A stretch of 64,000 nt of DNA from Argyresthia goedartella. Its lineage: Eukaryota; Arthropoda; Insecta; Lepidoptera; Argyresthiidae. The notes beneath the pieces are model-generated. The model ran no database searches and had not been told where the DNA came from. It was given only the letters and a program-made list of their open reading frames with translations. Made by a program: the position numbers and the translations under genes. Each line of letters opens with the position of its first letter. The first letter of the stretch is position 1. Of the stretch, positions 32,157 through 44,090 are shown in pieces. The stretch spans positions 31,433,674 through 31,497,673 of the forward strand of contig OX463808.1 in assembly GCA_949825045.1 (NCBI GenBank). Direction: 5' to 3'.

Positions 32157-33450
32157 TAGCTCGGGGATAGACGAACTTACTCCTCATTTAGCTGAAATCT
32201 TCAATAGTACTTTCCCTGATCTCATGAAACACAGCAGGTTAGTACCTTTTTTTAAAAGCAGCGATAGGGGTGACCCTACAAATTTCAGACCAGTCTCGGT
32301 TCTACCCGTATTAAGTAAAATATTTGAGAAGATTATATTGGGTCAGTTGCTGGCGCACATCAATATGCATCAAATTCTCCATAGCCAGCAGTTTGGATTT
32401 ACAAAAGGGCGGTCGACAACAGATGCTGGAGTCATGTTAGTTAAACATATTTTTAATGCGTGGGAAGATCGTAGGGACGCTATAGGTGTTTTTTGTGACC
32501 TGTAAAGGGCATTTGACTGGGTAGACCACGAAATATTGCTCTTAAAGCTAAAAGGCTTATGAGTTCGTATTTAGAAGGGAGGGTTCAAAAAGCTGTTATT
32601 AATTCAGTTCCACAGAGATCCATTCTGGGTCCGTTCCTTTTCCTCGTGTATGTAAATGATTTGCCATTCATGGTACAAAACATGTCAGAGATAGTATTAT
32701 TTGCAGATGAAACGTCATAAATTTTTAAAATTAGGAGACAGGAAAGTGGCAACAAATAATGCTCTCTTGCGAGAACTAGACTGGTTTACTGCCAATAACT
32801 TTCTTCTGAATTCAAAAAAGACAAAGTGCATAAAATTCACTTTACCTAATGTAAGGCAAGTTAAAAGTAATATTGTATTTGGGAAAGATAAACTAAAACT
32901 AGTAGATGAAACTGTATTTCTCGGCATCGCTATTGAAGCCAAACTACAGTGAGGTCCCCATATTTTAAAATTAGCACATAGACTTAGCTCCGCAGAATAT
33001 GCAGTTAAAAGAATCAGGGAATTAACTGACGTTGCAACTACTAGGCTTGTATATTTTAGTTATTTCCATAGCAATATGTCCTACGGCATACTACTATGGG
33101 GACGGGCTGCTGACACTGAGACCATCTTCATTTTGAAGAAGAGAGCGATCTGTTTTATTTATAAGCTAGGTAATCGAGAGTCTCCGAGAAATTTCTTCAA
33201 AGAAACCAACATCCTAACAGTGTAAAATATATCTATGAAAACATAATGTATGTGAAGAAATAATTGATAGCTGAAGCTTTAAAACCAATGATATCCACCA
33301 CAATGTGCAAACTAGAAATAAACATAAACTTTCTTTTCCAATGTTCAGACTCACAAAAGTTAGTAGTTCTTTTATGGGAATCGTATGATTCTACAATAAA
33401 ATTCCGCAAGAAATACAAAACTTAACTGAAGTTCGATCGAGAAAATGTAT
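32157..33450 (+). pseudogene. LINE RT remnant (family related to the 48 kb fragment)
   Basis: From 32224: FKSSDRGDPTNFRPVSVLPV, LSKIFEKIILGQLL, FGFTKGRSTTDAGVMLVKHI. A stop follows in CDL-stop-RAFDWVDHEIL, then PQRSILGPFLFLVYVNDLPF and LFADE (the second Asp of the FADD box is now Glu). From 32701: ALLRELDWFTANNFLLNSKK, VDETVFLGIAIEAKLQ. Later come YGILLWGRAADTE and NIYENIMYVKK. About 60-80 bases are missing near 32550-32580. The C-terminal NIYENIMYVKK matches YIYEKFMYVRKN at 48.17 kb, so both belong to one family. Confidence 0.8.
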
Positions 33451-34190
33451 AAAGCTCACTTTGTGCACAAAGATGTACTACAAAATTAATGTCTTTTTAC
33501 GAGACTCCGACATCTGGCATTAACCTCCCCGTTCCCCAAGCATCAAATGATGCTCGCCTCAACTACCGTCAGAGCCCCAAGCATCAAATGATGCTCTCGA
33601 TACCAACTTTTAAAAAACCGGTATATCTTTGGCAATTTTTGTTGTGTTGGCAAGGTTGTAGTGTGTGTAGACAGCCAATGAGCCAAACTTCTATATCCGG
33701 TATAATGTATATTATGGTCTTTCATTGAAAAAAATGTTACAAACATATAGATGTGGATATTATGGTTTCTATCCGTATTTTATGAAAATTTGAAACGCTG
33801 AAATATTAAACAGTTTCTATAAGAATACACTAATGTTTTTATTGTTTTGAAAAGTTAATTTTGTGATTACGTAGGTATCAAACAATATATATATGTTGTT
33901 GATGTTTTTCTCATGTCCGCTAGATTTGTGTCGAGAGGGAGCATTTTCATAGAAGTCTGTGATTCTGTTGTCGGTACAAAAAAAAATAAGGTCACAGTGA
34001 CATTTTCTTCGCATTGAATAAGAGAGGGTTTCATTAGATACTCAGAGGTATAACTTTCATAGTTCTAAGAGTTACCATTCCAACATAATCACTAGATATG
34101 GCAATCAAGTGGCGCGCGCCGCGCGAGTCACTTGTATGCCTGGGGCTAGAGCTGTTTCAGCAGCCGAGCGGCTTTGGCAACCAGAGGTAA
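33451..34190. other. No gene seen
   Basis: The word ccccaagcatcaaatgatgctc occurs twice (33535 and 33578), each with an internal palindrome agcatcaaatgatgct. Otherwise featureless. Confidence 0.5.
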
Positions 34191-34337
34191 ACCAGTTCAT
34201 TGCACCCTATATATTATGTACGAATAATTAGGCACCTACTTAATGTTTTATTATGCTTGCTTTCTTATGTTATGACGTTCATTAAGTCTAAATTTTTGAG
34301 CTATTATGAATAAAAATCTTTGAACTGAACTGAATTT
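34191..34337 (+). repeat. LINE 3' end remnant
   Basis: ttgagctattatgaataaaa, then atctttgaactgaactgaat, resembles the terminal part of CR1-like LINEs, with an AATAAA and a short ctgaactgaa repeat. No coding part is attached. Confidence 0.45.
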
Positions 34338-34616
34338 AAACTGGCTCCTAGTGGCCCAGAGAACGCTGGACAACTCTAAGGGATGCCTATATCCAACGTG
34401 GTATCCTCCACCACCGTTAGCATTAAATTAGTTTAAGTGTTTTTTTTTTACTTTTTTAATGGTGAAGGAAAATAAAGGCTTTTTTATTTTATCTGATTAG
34501 TGCAAATGGCCGGTCGCTCTCGTCTCGCGCACTCGCGCCAATGCTGGCAGTGGCTGTTTTCACGATAAAAGAATATGATGTGTTATTTTACATGGTAAGT
34601 TATAAATACAATAGGA

Positions 34617-35215
34617 CTGGCACAGCTCTCCTCCAATTTAAAACTTCACTCATCTGGCCCACTAAGCATGTCGATAAAAATCTATAATAATTTACCTGAA
34701 TATATATTAAATGAAACTAAAGAGAACAAATTCACAAAATCACTTAAGCAATTGCTGATTACAAAGCGCTATTACAATATTAACGAGTTCCTAAATGATA
34801 AACAATAACCAATAAAATAAGAATTAAATAAAATATAATAAACTACTATAATATATATTTTTTTTATAAAATATTAAATAATATTTTAATAGAATTTTAA
34901 TTAATAACAAACTAAACCTAACAATTATATAATAATTCAGCAGTTAATTATTTCTTATGTTTCTCATACTTAAAAAAAAAAAAAAAAAAAAATAATAATA
35001 ATATATAATATATATAATATAATATAATAATGTAATAAGTATAGTAAATAATAAAATATAATAAGAAAATAATATTTAACCATCACAAATGTTAGTTGTA
35101 AGCTAGTTATTAAGACATTGTAGTGCCCTTACAGGGTTCATTGTTGGATAAAATTTTGTTAAAATGTACCACAATGACACAATAAATATATGAATATGAA
35201 TATGAATAAATTAAT
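34617..35215 (+). pseudogene. CR1-like LINE, RT C-terminus and 3' tail
   Basis: The frame ending at TAA 34806-34808 encodes SMSIKIYNNLPEYILNETKE, then KSLKQLLITKRYYNINEFL. This corresponds to the C-terminal LYNKLPKSI...LLRNFLVEKAYYS region of the 14.6 kb element. The tail is very AT-rich with a poly-A tract (34973-34990), then gtagtgcccttacagggttc and a terminal repeat atatgaatatgaatatgaat at 35187-35210. Confidence 0.7.
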
Positions 35216-35629
35216 GATACTGTTTATGGAAGCTTGAATTATATTTTTTTGATAACTTTGTGTTGAAGCTGCAAAACGTAAAATGGTGATAAGATGTAAA
35301 ATTCGTGGCTGAGTTAGTAAATTTATTATTAATTTTAAATTTATATGTATGTTATGTAGCAATGTATAAAAAAGAAGGACAAGTTAAAATATTTCATGGT
35401 CTTTACTTGACTCTTTCTATAGAATATTTAATTGGCGTTGTAAAAAGACTGTTAATTTACTTAAGGAAGAGATCTCATTTTCCCGTTTCTAAGTTATAAA
35501 ATGAGAAGTTAGATCACGTGGCCAAGAAAGAAATATGTGGCTTGACTTATAATTTCCAGTTATTTTTTGGATGAATCGATTATCACTGTAAAAGAAAGGT
35601 TGTACTTGCAAAGTATACGCACACATATC

Positions 35630-36035
35630 TCAAAAAGGTCTGAGAAGGTTGCTAAAGTGAAAAGAGCCTACCATCCGGATTCAATGTTGGTTTAGTAGGG
35701 TCACTGAGTTTCATGTTTGCAAGAGGCCTAAAATCAAAAGCAGAAAGCACTTGCACACAAACTGCGAACCACGCAACGCTGGTTTAACCGTATTTTATTG
35801 CCGCTGAAGATTGGGCCTTAGACAGCTCCAATTTGAATTTATCAGACACCAACCATAGGACTTGTTAGAGTAGAAAGCCAGCTCATCAAAAATCAATTCG
35901 TTAAAGCGCCATTTGGCAATCGGCAGCAGCGGCTCTTATACCACTGGAAACAGTGCGTGCTACGACAGAGGTGTGACCGACGGATTGAAACAGTGTGTTC
36001 AAGCAAAAGAAGGGCATTTCAAATAGTTTGTATGT
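35630..36035 (+). pseudogene. mariner-like transposase remnant (maT/Bmmar-type)
   Basis: Frame pieces read KVAKVKRAYHPDSMLVW, then YFIAAEDWALDSSNLNL (compare the W-P-S-x-S-P-D-L-N-P block), and the C-terminus GLKQCVQAKEGHFK-stop. Most of the middle, including the second catalytic Asp, is deleted. It is more distant from the 37 and 40 kb copies than they are from each other. Confidence 0.6.
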
Positions 36036-37207
36036 CTTTCTGATACAATAGAAAATAATGAATATTATTGAATATATTTTGGCTATTTATCACCTTTCAA
36101 ATATGATTTAGTCACTTTCCTTTCCTTAGGTCAGAATTTACGGCTTGATATACTTATTACAAAATGTTATGTTTGTTACGTTTTCTAGAAGCAAATAAGG
36201 AATATAGCAAAATTTTATTTTTTTAATAAACCTGTTTCGTAGAAATCTAATAACGTGATTTACACAAAGTTAGATACGTCGCGTCACTATCAAACATCAA
36301 CTAGTCAACGGGGAACTTTGAATGCTCAAGTTATCAAGGTAGCTTTGTCACAAAGATCCCAACTTAGTTTTATTTGTTCCACGGGAAATTCTAAAGTGTT
36401 TGACCTTAAAGAATATATTATTTGTTGTTTAGCAAACCTTGCAAACACATGAATAAAAATAAGAGAAACCTTTCAAAAAGAAAACTTATGGAAATATCCG
36501 TTACTTTCTTTCTTTGAATTCTCCCGACTTCTTTTGCTTACAATTATGTGCAGTAATTAAAATTTTAATTAATATGCCTATTTTCAGATTAACAAATATA
36601 ATTTAGGTGTTTCAAGTCAATTTATTTTGAAAATATACTCTAAATTACGGAAGCGGTATTTTGAACAATTTCTGGGAAACTTTGACAGTAAAACCCAAGC
36701 TCAGTTTTATATTGTTTTTTTTTTTCGCGCAATAAAGTGTTTAACCTCGCAATCAAACTAAAGAAAACAAAGTAAACTGAAAAATATAAGTTAATAAACG
36801 AATAAGAAAGTATGTCAATGTCACCCAGAAAGCGGAAAATTGTATGTCAATGTTACCCAGATTCCTTAATATATAGCCATTGTTATGTTTCAAAGTTATC
36901 CTTTGCTCTAAGCAACTTTGAAACTCAACAAAAGTGTATTTTTTTGGGTAAAATAACCTTTTAATAGGTTATTTTAAACTTAAAGTTACACAAGTTAGTA
37001 TAATTGTGATTCGAGCTGTCAAAATTACCCCTACTTATTTAGGTACTACTTCTAATTACACACATTATAATCTTCATCATGTGGTGATGGACAAGTTCCT
37101 CATCACGCAAAACAGACCTCTGCTACCGTTATCTTTGAAAGAAATATACACAGTCCACGGAAATAATTGTTTCAGGTCTCTTGCAAATAACATAACATAA
37201 TATTTAC
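36036..37207. other. No gene seen
   Basis: AT-rich spacer. The frames at 36255-36452 and 37006-37200 carry no recognisable motif. The phrase tgtcaatgt(c/t)acccaga is repeated at 36814 and 36846. Confidence 0.4.
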
Positions 37208-37210
37208 ATA

Positions 37211-38515
37211 GTCAGGTCATAAGTTCTGTCACATGTGCAATATGAAATAATTTAGACATGTTTATTATTTATGTAAACATTTATACAGCAAAATGAACTT
37301 AATAAAACATAGATTCTTATGGTTGTAAAGTTTATTCAAAATGACCCTCGCGATTTTGAATACAGGCCTTTATTCTGCGCGGCCAGTCGTCTATCGCAGC
37401 ACGAACGAGGTCCATGTCAATATCGACGGCTACCTTAATCAAGGATGCCTTGAGTGACTCCAAATCAGGACGAGGCTTTGAGCAGGTCTTTTCCTACAAG
37501 TGTTGCCATATCTTGTAATCTAACGGTTTCAAATCTGGACTGGAAGAGGGCCAGTCTTCGTGCCGGATGAAGTCGATTTCACGCGCCGCCAGCCAGTCTT
37601 GTGTGCTTTTCGCTCTATGAGCTGGCGCAGAATCTTGTTGGAATACCCAGTGCCTGTTATTAAACATGGTATGAGAAACAGGTTCCACAAGGTTCTTGAG
37701 GACTGTATTTTGATACACAACTGCATTCGTTTTTACGCCTTTCTCACAAAAATGTACCTCAGTTAAGCCCCAATAAGAGACTCCCAACCAAACCATGAGC
37801 GAGGATGGAAAATGACCTCGTTGGACACGCGGAATACGGTTGCTCGCTTCTTCACTGCTGTGTGCGTAAACCTTATCATTTTGTTTGTTGTAGCTCTCTT
37901 CCACGGTGAAAATTTTTTCACCCGAAAAAAGAATTTCCCGATTCTTTTTTTCCGCGTACCGCTTCAACAAAGCGCGGCATCTCTTCAGTCTCAGGTCCAT
38001 TAAACGAGCGTCCAAACGATGTCCTGTTTTTCTTCGATATGCCCTAAGCCCTAAGTCTTCATTTAACACCCTTTTAACCGTAGTCCTGCTTAACCCCATC
38101 TGAAGGGCCAACAGTTTCTGCTTACGTATGGGATTTCTTTGAATTCGCGCCTTCACAGCTTTTATCACTGCTGGAGTCCTAACAGAGCGAGGGCGACCAC
38201 TTCTTGACCTGTCATCTACACTAGAGTCTTCATTGTATCGTTTTATGGTACGATAAACAAATCTTTTGGTTATATTCAAATTTTTCAGTAAGTCGAAAAT
38301 CTGAATTGGCGCGTAACCGCAACGATGCAACGCAATAACTGCGACACGGTCTTCTTTAAGTGTCCACTCCATATTTAAAAATGAGGAAAATTCTAAAAAG
38401 TACACATTTTTATTTTCATGAAAAATTCGAAATTCGAATTCAATAAACTTTTTTGTGGCCAGCGTTCTAAATTCAAAAGTTTTTATTGTGTGACAGAACT
38501 TATGACCTGACTGTG
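37211..38515 (-). mobile_element. maT-like (Tc1/mariner) transposon, copy 1
   Basis: The ends are gtcaggtcataagttctgtc at 37211 and the complement of gacagaacttatgacctgac plus tgtg at 38515, flanked by TA (37209-37210 and 38516-38517). It is about 1305 bases. It is nearly identical to the plus-strand copy at 40085-41393, in opposite orientation. Confidence 0.92.
37332..38372 (-). pseudogene. maT-like transposase (DD37D) copy 1, nonsense codon and catalytic Asp lost
   Basis: From ATG 38372 the frame spans 346 codons to TAA at 37332. The N-terminus has a paired-type helix-turn-helix (residues about 1-115, with DDRSRSGRPRSVRTPAVIKA). The catalytic triad would be residues 151, 247 and 285. Residue 151 is Gly (ILFSGEKIFTVEE) where copy 2 has Asp. 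D247 is in HWVFQQDSAPAH and D285 in SPDLKPLDYKIW; 37 residues separate them, the DD37D spacing of the maT group. Codon 293 (37494-37496) is TAG, where copy 2 has GAG. Either change alone would inactivate the enzyme. Confidence 0.93.
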
Positions 38516-39664
38516 TATATTGTTGTACAGAACAGAAATACTCGTAGTACGGTACCTAGACAATCACGTCTCCGGATTTGCGGCGGTATTACCTCACTTT
38601 AGACAAAAAACCCCTTTTAGTGTGATCATTTAATTATACCAAGGAGTCTCAACACTTCTATACTATTAAAATTTATGCTCATAAGCGCGAATTTTGCACC
38701 ACTGTGCAGCTTGTATGTGTGCGTGAGCGAGTTGTTGTATGTGAAACGCTATAATACCCAGAATCGAAACCGGCCGTCGGCGGCGGTGAGCAGCCATAAA
38801 ATAAAACCGGAAATACTGAGGATTCCGTACAAATCGCAAAAAGTTTATATCCGTTTTTCTTTTTGAGCTACGGAACCTAAAAAACAAGTAGGTAAGGTAC
38901 ACAGTCCGTACCTTACTCGCTTATATAGCGTTTTTATTATGTCGGGAGCAATCGTCCGAGTGTGTTTATCGCAATCCAAATGGCGGATTTATTTTTCCAT
39001 TCGAATAAATATAATCCGGGACAAAAGGCTATTTGTTTTTTCTCTTCTGTTGTACCTGTATTAAGATGTAAATAGGTCATCGATGGTTGTGGTAAAGTCA
39101 ATTTAACTTATAATCTTCCTCAATATCTCAGCAATAACTTTGTTGCCTCTATCAAATTGCGTGCGTGAATAGGTGACTTTTAGATATTTTTAGTAGATTT
39201 GGTAGTCAGAGAATAAGGAGGCAGGTTCCGCAACCGTGTATAGTATAGAAACTACAGATAAAAGCCATTCACAATCATGCCAACTCCTAAAATAGCCCAT
39301 CAAAATTATATTCACTTCAGTTGCTTCACCCTGTAGTAAGGAAAATAAAAATAATCATGTCTACGCGCGATTAATAAACAAACATCGATCACTGCAGACA
39401 ATACCTCTTCATCTAGATATCTCAAAAGCTTTAGAGATAAATGGAAAATTCACCTTAAGGCGAAGATCTTTGAAAGCACAATGGATTGTACTATAAAGGT
39501 GAGGTCTTTATGGAAATGTCGCAAGACAGACGATCCATCAAAGACATGAATACCTTATTTGTGGTGCCTCGACTACCTCGATGACTATACAACGAAACAA
39601 CTAGTGAATACTCGCGACATTGCTTGCTTTTAGCAGTACTAAAGGTGCCTTCAAACTAAGGGTT
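38516..39664. other. No gene seen between the two maT copies
   Basis: Contains a fragment (38820-38885) with gattccgtac and gctacggaacctaaaaaa, resembling the ends of the 8.5-9.1 kb repeat. No supported reading frame. Confidence 0.45.
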
Positions 39665-39910
39665 ATATAATTTCACCGTAAGATTGTCAAAACCGCTAGT
39701 TGATAAACTAACGTTTTTTTTCTTGTTAGTTGGTCAACTCGACACATATTAAACTGTAGCGTGCTGTTTATTATATGACGCGTTAGTTTATAAACTAAAG
39801 GTTAAAACCGTTCAATAGTAAACTGGTTTTAAATTTGAATTGCAAACGAAATACCAGGGCAAACACTGAGGAAGAGTGAAGACTGGAGGGGGCGCGCAAC
39901 TTTATTAATA
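39665..39910 (-). mobile_element. MITE-A, truncated second copy
   Basis: Starts with tcaccgtaagattgtcaaaa and agttgataaactaacg. Read on the minus strand it matches the right half of MITE-A at 2.3-2.45 kb, through gtttgccctggtatttcgtt and cgccccctccag. The other half and its inverted repeat are missing. Confidence 0.75.
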
Positions 39911-40084
39911 GTTTCGTCAATTTAAATCGAAATGTACAAAAATAACAAGTAAACAATTAAAAATAAAATAAAACACTAACGGCCTTACTAATAAAAAAGT
40001 TATTCACTGTTTAACTTATACAGTGTTTTGTCCTTTTCATACGTCGAGTAAATGTCAAATGTCAAAGCAAGATAAAACACTGTA

Positions 40085-41393
40085 CACAGTCAGGTCATAA
40101 GTTCTGTCACACAATAAAAACTTTTGAATTTAGAATGCTGGCCACAAAAAAGTTTATTGAATTCGAATTTCGAATTTTTCATGAAAATAAAAATGTGTAC
40201 TTTTTAGAATTTTCCTCATTTTTAAATATGAAGTGGATACTTAAAGAAGACCGTGTCGCAGTTATTGCGTTGCATCGTTGCGGTTACGCGCCAATTCAGA
40301 TTTTCGACTTACTGAAAAATTTGAATATAACCAAAAGATTCGTTTATCGTACCATAAAACGATACAATGAAGACTCTAGTGTAGATGACAGGTCAAGAAG
40401 TGGTCGCCCTCGCTCTGTTAGGACTCCAGCAGTGATAAAAGCTGTGAAGGCGCGAATTCAAAGAAATCCCATACGTAAGCAGAAACTGTTGGCCCTTCAG
40501 ATGGGGTTAAGCAGGACCACGGTGAAAAGGGTGTTAAATGAAGACTTAGGGCTTAGGGCATATCGAAGAAAAACAGGACATCGTTTGGACGCTCGTTTAA
40601 TGGACCTGAGACTGAAGAGATGCAGCGCTTTGTTGAAGCTGTACGCGGAAAAAAAAGCATCGGGAAATTCTTTTTTCGGATGAAAAAATTTTCACCGTGG
40701 AAGAGAGCTACAACAAACAAAATGATAAGGTGTACGCACACAGCAGTGAAGAAGCGAGCAACCGTATTCCGCGTGTCCAACGAGGTAATTTTCCATTCTC
40801 GCTCATGGTTTGGTTGGGAGTCTCTTATTGGGGCTTAACTGAGGTACATTTTTGTGAGAAAGGCGTAAAAACGAATGCAGTTGTATATCAAAATACAGTC
40901 CTCAAGAACCTTGTGGAACCTGTTTCTCATACCATGTTTAATAACAGGCACTGGGTATTCCAACAAGATTCTGCGCCAGCTCATAGAGCGAAAAGCACAC
41001 AAGACTGGCTGGCGGCGCGTGAAATCGACTTCATCCGGCACGAAGACTGGCCCTCCTCCAGTCCAGATTTGAGTCCGTTAGATTACAAGATATGGCAACA
41101 CTTGGAGGAAAAGGCCTGCTCAGAGCCTCATCCTGATTTGGACTCACTCAAGGCATCCTTGATTAAGGTAGCCGCCGATATTGACATGGACCTCGTTCGT
41201 GCTGCGATAGACGACTGGCCGCGCAGAATAAATGCCTGTATTCAAAATCGCGGGGGTCATTTTGAATAAACTTTATTACCATAAGAATCTATGTTTTATT
41301 AAGTTCATTTTGCTATATAAATGTTTACATAAATAATAAACATGTCTAAATTATTTCATATTGCACATGTGACAGAACTTATGACCTGACATG
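40085..41393 (+). mobile_element. maT-like transposon, copy 2
   Basis: The ends are cacagtcaggtcataagttc (40085) and the complement of acttatgacctgac plus atg (41393), flanked by TA at 40083-40084 and 41394-41395. It is 1309 bases, inserted into MITE-D at a TA. Confidence 0.92.
40228..41269 (+). pseudogene. maT-like transposase (DD37D) copy 2, single frameshift
   Basis: It starts at ATG 40228 with the same helix-turn-helix region as copy 1. In the A-run near 40648-40657 it has one base more than copy 1, so the frame shifts and the upstream part ends at 40683. The rest reads correctly in the frame from about 40655 to TAA at 41269. The first catalytic Asp is intact (tcggatgaaaaaatt gives S-D-E-K-I), as are HWVFQQDSAPAH and SPDLSPLDYKIW. 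The C-terminus, with DLVRAAIDDWPRRINACI, has no stop. A single extra A is thus the only visible defect. Confidence 0.93.
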
Positions 41394-41547
41394 TATAAGT
41401 TACACAGTGAATAACTTATTTTATTAGTAAGGCCGTATAATTACATCTCAAGATTAAGGCCGGCTTTCTTTCTTGGAATTTCTTGTAATGCAATATAGAC
41501 AGAGTGACATTTATTTAACTGACAACTGATAGTACCCATCATTAGGT

Positions 41548-41692
41548 ACAACTTTCCTCAAGAAACATATGGTAACAAGTGAAAAAAATATCGTCCCTCA
41601 GTACATTGAACTGATCAGCTGATTTCAGCAAGATACTATGGGAGGCTCAATATTTTTTTCGTTTTCAACCATATCTTTCTGATGGCAAGTTG
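41548..41692. repeat. Foldback element
   Basis: caactttcctcaagaaacat, atggtaacaagtgaaaaaaa on the left pairs imperfectly with ttttttcgttttcaaccata, tctttctgatggcaagttg on the right. aacaactttcctaaagaaac at 5.68 kb resembles the left arm. Confidence 0.6.
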
Positions 41693-42082
41693 TTCATAAT
41701 TATGGGTAAAACAATCCCCCAGAATATGGTCAGTTAATTAAATGTCAGCCTGGATTAATCCCATCTTCATTTCGTTTTGTATGTATTATTTGTTTATGGT
41801 GTAATGTATATCATGGCAGAGTATGGCGAGCGATAAAATTTCACATCTTAAGATTTAATATATATCCCATAGTCTGAAGACACCTTAAGGCCCGGATGCC
41901 CAACCGACATGTAAAAATTTGACAGACACTCAAATTCATGCTATCACTGTGTTTTGCCTTTACTGATGTGACTGATTTAATTAATAATGAAGCCTAAAAT
42001 GAGGTAAAGTAAATGTGTGAAGAGGCGTTATTTAATGTAGGCTACATTTATTCTTCAACAGTCTTACACTGAGTCACAGAAA

Positions 42083-42252
42083 AGATCTTTAAATTTTAAA
42101 GCCCCACACACCGCTAATGGGGGTAATGTCAAGGCGTGTGAAGTTCATGAACATTATGTTCTCAGAAATAAGAGCCATGTTTCATAGAAAACAACATTTC
42201 ATTGATCTGAAACGCCATTAGCGTTCTGCGGGGCTTTAAAAATTGAAGATAG
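42083..42252. mobile_element. MITE-E (aaagccccrca termini)
   Basis: Left gatctttaaattttaaagcc, cc-aca-accgctaatgg; right, complemented, atcttcaatttttaaagccc, cgcagaacgctaatggcg. The arms are about 40 bases with a few mismatches and the total is 170. Bases 50703-50735 (gccccgcagaatggtaacgt) resemble one arm. Confidence 0.75.
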
Positions 42253-42355
42253 TTTCTATAACTGGATGTATATTGATCAACCGGACAAGAGCTGTTGGAT
42301 TACGGAATGTCAGTTTAGGTTAGTTTAGTTTATTTCGTTACTTAGTAATTTATAT

Positions 42356-42580
42356 GACAGAGCGACGACCTTGACGTGGCGCTGCGCTTGTGGCTTTGCC
42401 TACCATGCGAGAGGCCGGGTTCGATCCCCGGCTGGGGATGAAGAAGTAAAAAAACCACGTCTTAGATGTTTATATGTGTGTGACGTCGCTGTGTCTGGTT
42501 CCCAAGACACAGGGTATCCTAGTGCGGGGCCAAAAGCATGTATGTGCCTGTATGTAAATCTTTATGTTTATGTTTAAGCC
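42356..42580 (+). mobile_element. tRNA-derived SINE (family S1), fullest copy
   Basis: The tRNA-like head gacgtggcgctgcgcttgtg (A-box region) is followed by B box ggttcgatcc (42418-42427), then the body gatgtttatatgtgtgtgac, tctggttcccaagacacagg, tatcctagtgcggggccaaa, ending gtttatgtttaagcc. The same family is on the minus strand at 9.99-10.22 kb. Confidence 0.85.
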
Positions 42581-42650
42581 GGCTTTATAATTCCCCACAC
42601 GTCTGGATAAAATAAAAGTTTTAACCGTATCGATTAGCATCTGTCATAGT

Positions 42651-42762
42651 TCGGCCGTTTTTAGAATGAGATCCTGACGGCTCCAAACCCATAAACTTAT
42701 GACACCTGCAATGAAAAATATTGCTTATTATGTACACATAATCGCATTCTAAAAACGGCCGA
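42651..42762. mobile_element. Short MITE (tcggccgtttttagaatg termini)
   Basis: Perfect 18-base inverted ends at 42651-42668 and 42745-42762; 112 bases, no coding capacity. Confidence 0.8.
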
Positions 42763-42844
42763 AGTTTAGTGCGAAACTGTCCATTACGTTCAGGCGTAGG
42801 CAACGTCATGAACAATGTTGGTTCGATTTGATGTCTGGTGTGAC

Positions 42845-42965
42845 AGGTCTTTGATGTTTATATGTATGTGATGCGCTGTCTCTGGTTCCCATGACTCAGG
42901 GCATCCTAGTCTGGGGTCAGAAGCAATATCTTTCCCCTTATATAAATGTTAATGTTTAATAAATA
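42845..42965 (+). mobile_element. SINE S1, 3' half only
   Basis: ggtctttgatgtttatatgt, tctggttcccatgactcagg and catcctagtctggggtcaga match the body of S1. The tRNA-like head is missing, as expected for a 5'-truncated retrocopy. Confidence 0.75.
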
Positions 42966-44090
42966 AGATTGCATTAAGTTTGATGTACAAGTTGGTGATT
43001 GGTGAAGGTGTTTTGAACTAATGAGCAGTTTAAAGTAAGCAGTTGTTGTTTTTCTAAAGGAACACGCTTAGGTACCATGTTTGTTTGTTTGTTTATACCT
43101 TATTAGGGGTGGTTAGTCAAAATAAATGCTCAAGGAATGGTGAGCGATGTCGCACAACAAAAACAACGAGGGAGCATGACAGAAGACATTGATGGATTGT
43201 CCAGAGGCCATAATTTTAAGTGAAGCCATAACAGGAAAGCTACATGCATCACCTTTCATCCAGGTCGATGTCGAGTTTGATGGATGTGAACAGTGTCAAT
43301 GATAAACACAGACAAGGACTGCATTTTGTCAAAACTTGTTTTATAGAAGTGGTTTTCTTTATCATTATAAGGACTATAGTTAAGACAAGTATATAAGTAA
43401 TATATGAATGACACTTGACTAAATTCCCAAAGCGGATAATAACTAACTGCTTTTTAATTTACTGGTTTAGCTTTGAATGCGGAAGCGGCAGACTATCATG
43501 TTTGTTTACATTCTTCGAAATCGTACTTTTCTTGATATGGATAACGGTCATGGAGAACATCGCTGCGGCGATGGGCTAGCCTCCTGCTACGTGAAACGGC
43601 TGAATATGGGTACAAACCTCCGCCACCCTGTTTGAGAAATGGCGTGACTTTATGTAGGTTTTCTAGAAATCCGTCTCAATGTTAACAAAAACGGTGTTGA
43701 TAGTAATGTATTGTGTTCATAGTATTGATCGGTATACAAATTGAAATATTTGTACCTTGCAACTGATGAAATGCCCAGGAAAATGGATAATAATTGTTTA
43801 AGCTGGAAGATAAAATATGTAGTACCGCCCACGAAATTCAATAGGGTTCCAGATTCCTACATAACATAGGTCAAGGTCATTTTATTAGAATATTCCAGAT
43901 CCTAGGCCCCACGCTATCTATATTAAAACGAATACCATTCATTCATCTCTCAGAAAGGACTACAGGGGCCAGCGCTAATCAAGGTTACAATGAAAGCCAT
44001 TATTTCTCCGTCACTTCGCCGTCACGCCCCTACTGAAGTTCGTAAATTACTCCACGAGGCACTTACAACTGACCCTTACGTTCATTGCCT
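42966..44090. other. No gene seen
   Basis: Contains gcggcgatgggctagcctcc (43564-43583), shared with 26.78 kb. No reading frame with support. Confidence 0.4.

Larger units (their letters stand above)
39979..41436. mobile_element. MITE-D, split by maT copy 2
   Basis: acggccttactaataaaaaa, gttattcactgtttaactta (39979-40020) on the left and the complement acggccttactaataaaata, agttattcactgtgtaactt (41436-41396) on the right form inverted ends of about 45 bases. Leaving out the maT at its TA gives a compact foldback of about 147 bases with symmetrical cagtgtttt/aaaacactg blocks next to the TA. Confidence 0.85.

Noticed and set aside
33489..33610. Repeated ccccaagcatcaaatgatgctc as a CRISPR-like array
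   Set aside because: Only two copies 43 bases apart, in an insect-type genome; a simple local duplication of a palindromic word.
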